From NCBI GenBank assembly GCA_007694905.1, contig REEU01000123.1, positions 1-64,000 on the forward strand: DNA of 64,000 nucleotides. Reading direction: 5' to 3'. Every line of letters starts with the position of its first letter. Position 1 is the stretch's first letter. Of this stretch, positions 61,063 through 64,000 are shown piece by piece. A program made the position numbers and the translations under genes. The DNA is from Gammaproteobacteria bacterium. GTDB taxonomy: Bacteria > Pseudomonadota > Gammaproteobacteria > Pseudomonadales > Azotimanducaceae. Under the pieces are notes generated by a model, which was not told the DNA's origin, did no database searches, and saw nothing but the letters and a program-made list of their open reading frames with translations.

Positions 61063-63303
61063 TCAGTCAGCCACCCGACATCCCTCTGCCTCGACCCCGT
61101 CCGCAGCGGTCCAGTGCCAGTATCGACGGCGCCGCTCCCGCTCCGCCGACATGAGCGTCGGCGCAGCAGAATTCCAGGTCAGCATGCCGCCGGGTCCGGT
61201 CCCACGAACGCTGGCGCCGGCCGCCTGCCAACGTTCCACGACAATCGGATGAGGGTGACCGAACGGGCTCGGGCAACCCGCTGCGATCCAAACGAAACGG
61301 GGTTGCGTCAGGCGCACCAGCACCCGTCCCGAAGACGTATGGGAGCCATGGTGGGCTGCGACCACGACATCTTTCGGCCCGAGATCATTGGCAAGCCGCC
61401 GCTCAGCAAACACATCGATGTCTCCCGGCAGCAGCACGGCACGTTCCCCCGCTCGAACCCGCAGCACGCAGGAGTGACGGTTGAAGAATCGCGGCTCGCC
61501 GGCGACACCGGGTTCCGGGAGCAGCAGGTCGAAACGGACGCCGTCCCACTCCCAGCTCTGCCCCGCATGGCACAGGCCGGCGTCCGGCAGCGGCGTCGGC
61601 GCGCTCACGGATGCACCCGGAAAAGCGGTGCGGACGCTACCCAGACCGCCGCTGTGGTCGGCATGATCATGGCTGATCACGATCCGGTCGAGCCGGGTGA
61701 CACCGAGGGCCCTGAGGGCGGGCACCACGATACGCATGCCGGCGTCGCTGTCGGGCCCGAACGGAGGCCCGGTATCGTAGAGCAGGACGTGCTGCCGGGT
61801 CCGCACGATGGCCGCCTTGCCTTGCCCGACGTCCAGCAGGTGGAGACGGAACGTGCCCTTCGCGGGCGCATCGAGGCGCGGAACCAACAGCGCGAGCAGC
61901 AGACATCCGGCGATGGCCCGCAGTGGCCAGGGCCAAGGCATCCAGACCACGGCCGCAGCCAGCACGGCTAGCGGCAGCAACAGTGTTGCAGCCGGACTGA
62001 GGGCGATGGCGACACTTGGCAGTGCGGCAAGTGCCAGCAGACTCCATTCAAGGCCGAGGGCCAGCATGCCCATCGCGGCGCCTGCACCGGGCACGCTCAA
62101 GGTCAGCGCCAGCAGAAGCAAAAGACCCAACGGCAGCAGGATCATTGAGACCAGAGGAATTGCCAGCAGATTCACCAGCGGTGCCAGCACAGGCATACGC
62201 CCGAACACCACGGCCAGCGGCACGGCGAGAATGGTAGCGACCGTCAGCTGCGTCAGCAGCAGACCGCGGAGACCCGACAGCCCACCCTGACTGCGCCCGG
62301 AGATCACCAGCAGCAACGCTGCGACGGCCAGGAAAGAGAGCCAGAAACCTGCCGCCAGGGGTGCAAGGGGATCCAGGACAAGTATCACGAGCGCCGCCCA
62401 CAGCAACGCCAGGGCGGGATTAGGCAAACGCTGTCCCGCCAGCAGCGCCGCACCAACGGCAAGCATGATCCACGCCCGGCGCGCAGGCAGCTCGAAACCG
62501 GTGACGAGGGCATAACTCCCTGCAACCATGAGCACCAGCAGTGTGCTCGCTCCGGGCGACCAGCCTCGCAGGCCGGAAACCGAGGTCAAGCCGAAAACCA
62601 GTGCAGCGACCATCCCGACATGCAGTCCAGACACCACCAGCAGGTGGGTGGTTCCAGTGGCCGCCAGCAGCGCCCAGTCGCCCCCTTGCAGGGCACGGCG
62701 GTCACCGACCAGTAACGCTCGCAGATGACGACCGCCGATCCCCGGTGCAGCAGCCTCGATGCGTTCCGATCCGGCAGCGCGCAGGCGCGATGCGAGCGAT
62801 CCGGGAGTGGCGTCCGCAAGCAGTCGGGCACCCTCACCACGAACGTAGCCCTGACCGTCGATGCCGGCCCGAAACAGGTTCCTGTCCGGATCACCTGCGC
62901 CGGGATTGGCCGGCCCACGCGGCGCACGCAGGCGTACCGGCAGGTGCCACGTCTGTCCGGTCCTGATCTCCATGGGCGTATGGACTTGCAGCCGCACCAT
63001 TCTGGGTCGGGCATCGATCCTGCCGCTGTCCAGGACTTTCACTTCCAGCATGCGCGGCGCCGCCTCGGGCTCAGCGCGGAGAATGCGACCGGTGAGCACA
63101 CCGTCGACTCTCAGGTCCTCGATCCGCCGAGCGTCGCCCTGAACCACCGCCATCCCCGGCAGCAGCGAGCCGAGCGCCAATGCCCAAAGCACTCCGGCCC
63201 AGGGCTGGCGCCGCAGCAGCAACCCGCCCATCCAGGCGAGGCTGGTCAGGACAGTGCACGCAACCGGGCCGAGACCAACGGCCGCGACGTGACCACCAAT
63301 CAT
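61063..63303 (-). CDS. comEC: ComEC/Rec2 DNA-uptake channel protein
   Basis: 746 residues from the ATG at 63303. It has an N-terminal membrane pair, a DUF4131-like OB domain, the competence domain with many helices ('THLLVVSGLHVGMVAALVFG'), and a C-terminal metallo-beta-lactamase-like nuclease domain with 'ISHDHADHSGGLGSVRTAF' and 'VVAAHHGSHTSSG'. ComEC moves single-stranded DNA across the inner membrane in natural transformation. The open frame extends upstream over the DUF2062 gene, so the true start could be a few codons earlier (an in-frame TTG and CTG lie just upstream). It ends 2 nt from the convergent DHA2 gene. Confidence 0.9.
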   Translation of the reverse strand: MIGGHVAAVGLGPVACTVLTSLAWMGGLLLRRQPWAGVLWALALGSLLPGMAVVQGDARRIEDLRVDGVLTGRILRAEPEAAPRMLEVKVLDSGRIDARPRMVRLQVHTPMEIRTGQTWHLPVRLRAPRGPANPGAGDPDRNLFRAGIDGQGYVRGEGARLLADATPGSLASRLRAAGSERIEAAAPGIGGRHLRALLVGDRRALQGGDWALLAATGTTHLLVVSGLHVGMVAALVFGLTSVSGLRGWSPGASTLLVLMVAGSYALVTGFELPARRAWIMLAVGAALLAGQRLPNPALALLWAALVILVLDPLAPLAAGFWLSFLAVAALLLVISGRSQGGLSGLRGLLLTQLTVATILAVPLAVVFGRMPVLAPLVNLLAIPLVSMILLPLGLLLLLALTLSVPGAGAAMGMLALGLEWSLLALAALPSVAIALSPAATLLLPLAVLAAAVVWMPWPWPLRAIAGCLLLALLVPRLDAPAKGTFRLHLLDVGQGKAAIVRTRQHVLLYDTGPPFGPDSDAGMRIVVPALRALGVTRLDRIVISHDHADHSGGLGSVRTAFPGASVSAPTPLPDAGLCHAGQSWEWDGVRFDLLLPEPGVAGEPRFFNRHSCVLRVRAGERAVLLPGDIDVFAERRLANDLGPKDVVVAAHHGSHTSSGRVLVRLTQPRFVWIAAGCPSPFGHPHPIVVERWQAAGASVRGTGPGGMLTWNSAAPTLMSAERERRRRYWHWTAADGVEAEGCRVAD

Positions 63304-63415
63304 CGCCAGCAACAGCCGGTATGCTGGAGTGGAGAACGTTCCCTCGGCATAATCGCGCCGCCTGTCCGCCAGCGGTGCCCGGCTCTCCGGCCGCTGTACT
63401 CCGTCGGTGCCCCCC

Positions 63416-64000
63416 ATGCCGCGAAAGTTCCTCCAGAGATATCTGCCCTCCTCTGCAGCATTGCAGCGGCGGCGTGGTCTGGGCATTCTCGGCCGCCGGC
63501 TGCTGGAACCTGAGCTGTGGCATCTGAATCGGCAGTACGTTTCCACTGCATTTGCTGTAGGCCTTTTCGTCGCCTGGTTGCCGATTCCAATGCAGATGCT
63601 GGTGGCCGCGGCAGTCGCCATCGTGATCCGCTGCAACCTGCCCATCAGTGTCGCCCTGGTCTGGGTCAGCAATCCGGTCACGCTCCCGGCCCTGCTGCTG
63701 TTCGGTTATCAGGTGGGGGCCTTGCTGCTCGGAAAGCCGGCAGAGTTCGAAGCGTTCAATCTGTCCTGGGATTGGATGCGGGCACGTATGGGGCAGATCT
63801 GGGCGCCGCTGCTGCTCGGTTCTGTGGTGTGCGGAGTCGTCAGCGCCTTCCTTGGCTGGGCGGGGATGCAGGTCATCTGGCGCTGGCACGTGGTGCAGCG
63901 TTGGGAGCGACGCCGCAACGTGCGTCGCCTGCGGGCGATCATGGCCGAGAAGGAGCGGGAAGCCGCAGCGCTATCCGAGCAAGACAGGTCGCGAACCAGG
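63416..64000 (+). CDS. DUF2062 family membrane protein, 3' truncated by the window
   Basis: 195 codons are visible, and the frame is still open at the right edge. 'ELWHLNRQYVSTAFAVGLFV', 'WLPIPMQMLVAAAVAI' and 'VALVWVSNPVTLPALLLFGY' are the DUF2062 hallmark segments, with two helical pairs and a charged C-terminal tail. It is divergent from comEC, the usual arrangement in gammaproteobacteria. The function is unknown; an envelope role has been suggested from context. Confidence 0.85.
   Translation, partial: MPRKFLQRYLPSSAALQRRRGLGILGRRLLEPELWHLNRQYVSTAFAVGLFVAWLPIPMQMLVAAAVAIVIRCNLPISVALVWVSNPVTLPALLLFGYQVGALLLGKPAEFEAFNLSWDWMRARMGQIWAPLLLGSVVCGVVSAFLGWAGMQVIWRWHVVQRWERRRNVRRLRAIMAEKEREAAALSEQDRSRTR

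Overview
The window is a GC-rich, densely packed bacterial chromosome segment with no phage, insertion sequence, CRISPR array or RNA gene that I could recognise. A CsrA, an FNR/ANR-type regulator with the full Fe-S cysteine set, a SlyA-EmrA-EmrB operon, a complete ccoNOQP-GHIS block and a ComEC/DUF2062 pair all point to an aerobic or microaerobic gammaproteobacterium. A WS/DGAT wax-ester synthase, a BCCT transporter, an alternative oxidase and a CoA-transferase suggest a heterotroph from a marine or soil setting. I cannot name the genus.

Layout. 1-3.2 kb: 3' part of a very large secreted modular protein ending in a sorting tail. 3.3-5.7 kb: an orphan gene, a wax-ester synthase and csrA. 6.0-10.3 kb: a GldA/F/G-like ABC exporter and an atypical SDR. 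10.5-18.2 kb: fumC, a seven-block hybrid sensor kinase, an aminotransferase/CoA-transferase pair, a HpcH-type aldolase and a small membrane protein. 18.3-25.4 kb: PQQ-type sugar dehydrogenase, BCCT and MFS transporters, then an overlapping cstA / CC-ending small protein / ArsA-like ATPase trio. 25.4-32.7 kb: SMP-30 protein, a decayed M3 peptidase, a serine hydrolase, a histone-deacetylase-family enzyme, a GNAT and two bacterial-PH membrane proteins. 32.6-39.4 kb: RND pump and its adaptor, DUF192, galU and a crotonase.

39.4-52.7 kb is the respiratory block. It holds the cbb3 oxidase operon with its assembly genes, two trailing membrane genes, a P450, an alternative oxidase, a frameshifted DUF3293-like gene, the FNR/ANR regulator and a DksA-like zinc-finger protein. 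FNR-type boxes lie in front of ccoN and of the DksA-like gene. Each is exactly 22 nt from a -10-like hexamer, the geometry of class II FNR-activated promoters. The regulator, two of its likely targets and two terminal oxidases with different oxygen and inhibitor properties therefore sit within about 13 kb.

52.8-64 kb: a short Arg-rich gene behind a striking palindrome, clpB with a sigma-32-like promoter, a conserved small protein, a PilZ/degenerate-Nudix fusion, a DUF2244 protein, slyA-emrA-emrB with a SlyA-type operator, comEC, and a DUF2062 gene that runs off the end.

Most interesting items: the cstA/CC-ending/ArsA-like trio, the respiratory regulon geometry with alternative oxidase, the PilZ-Nudix fusion, the triplicated cysteine module of the first gene, and two genes broken by single-base frameshifts. 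Family names come from motif recognition alone; no database search was possible.
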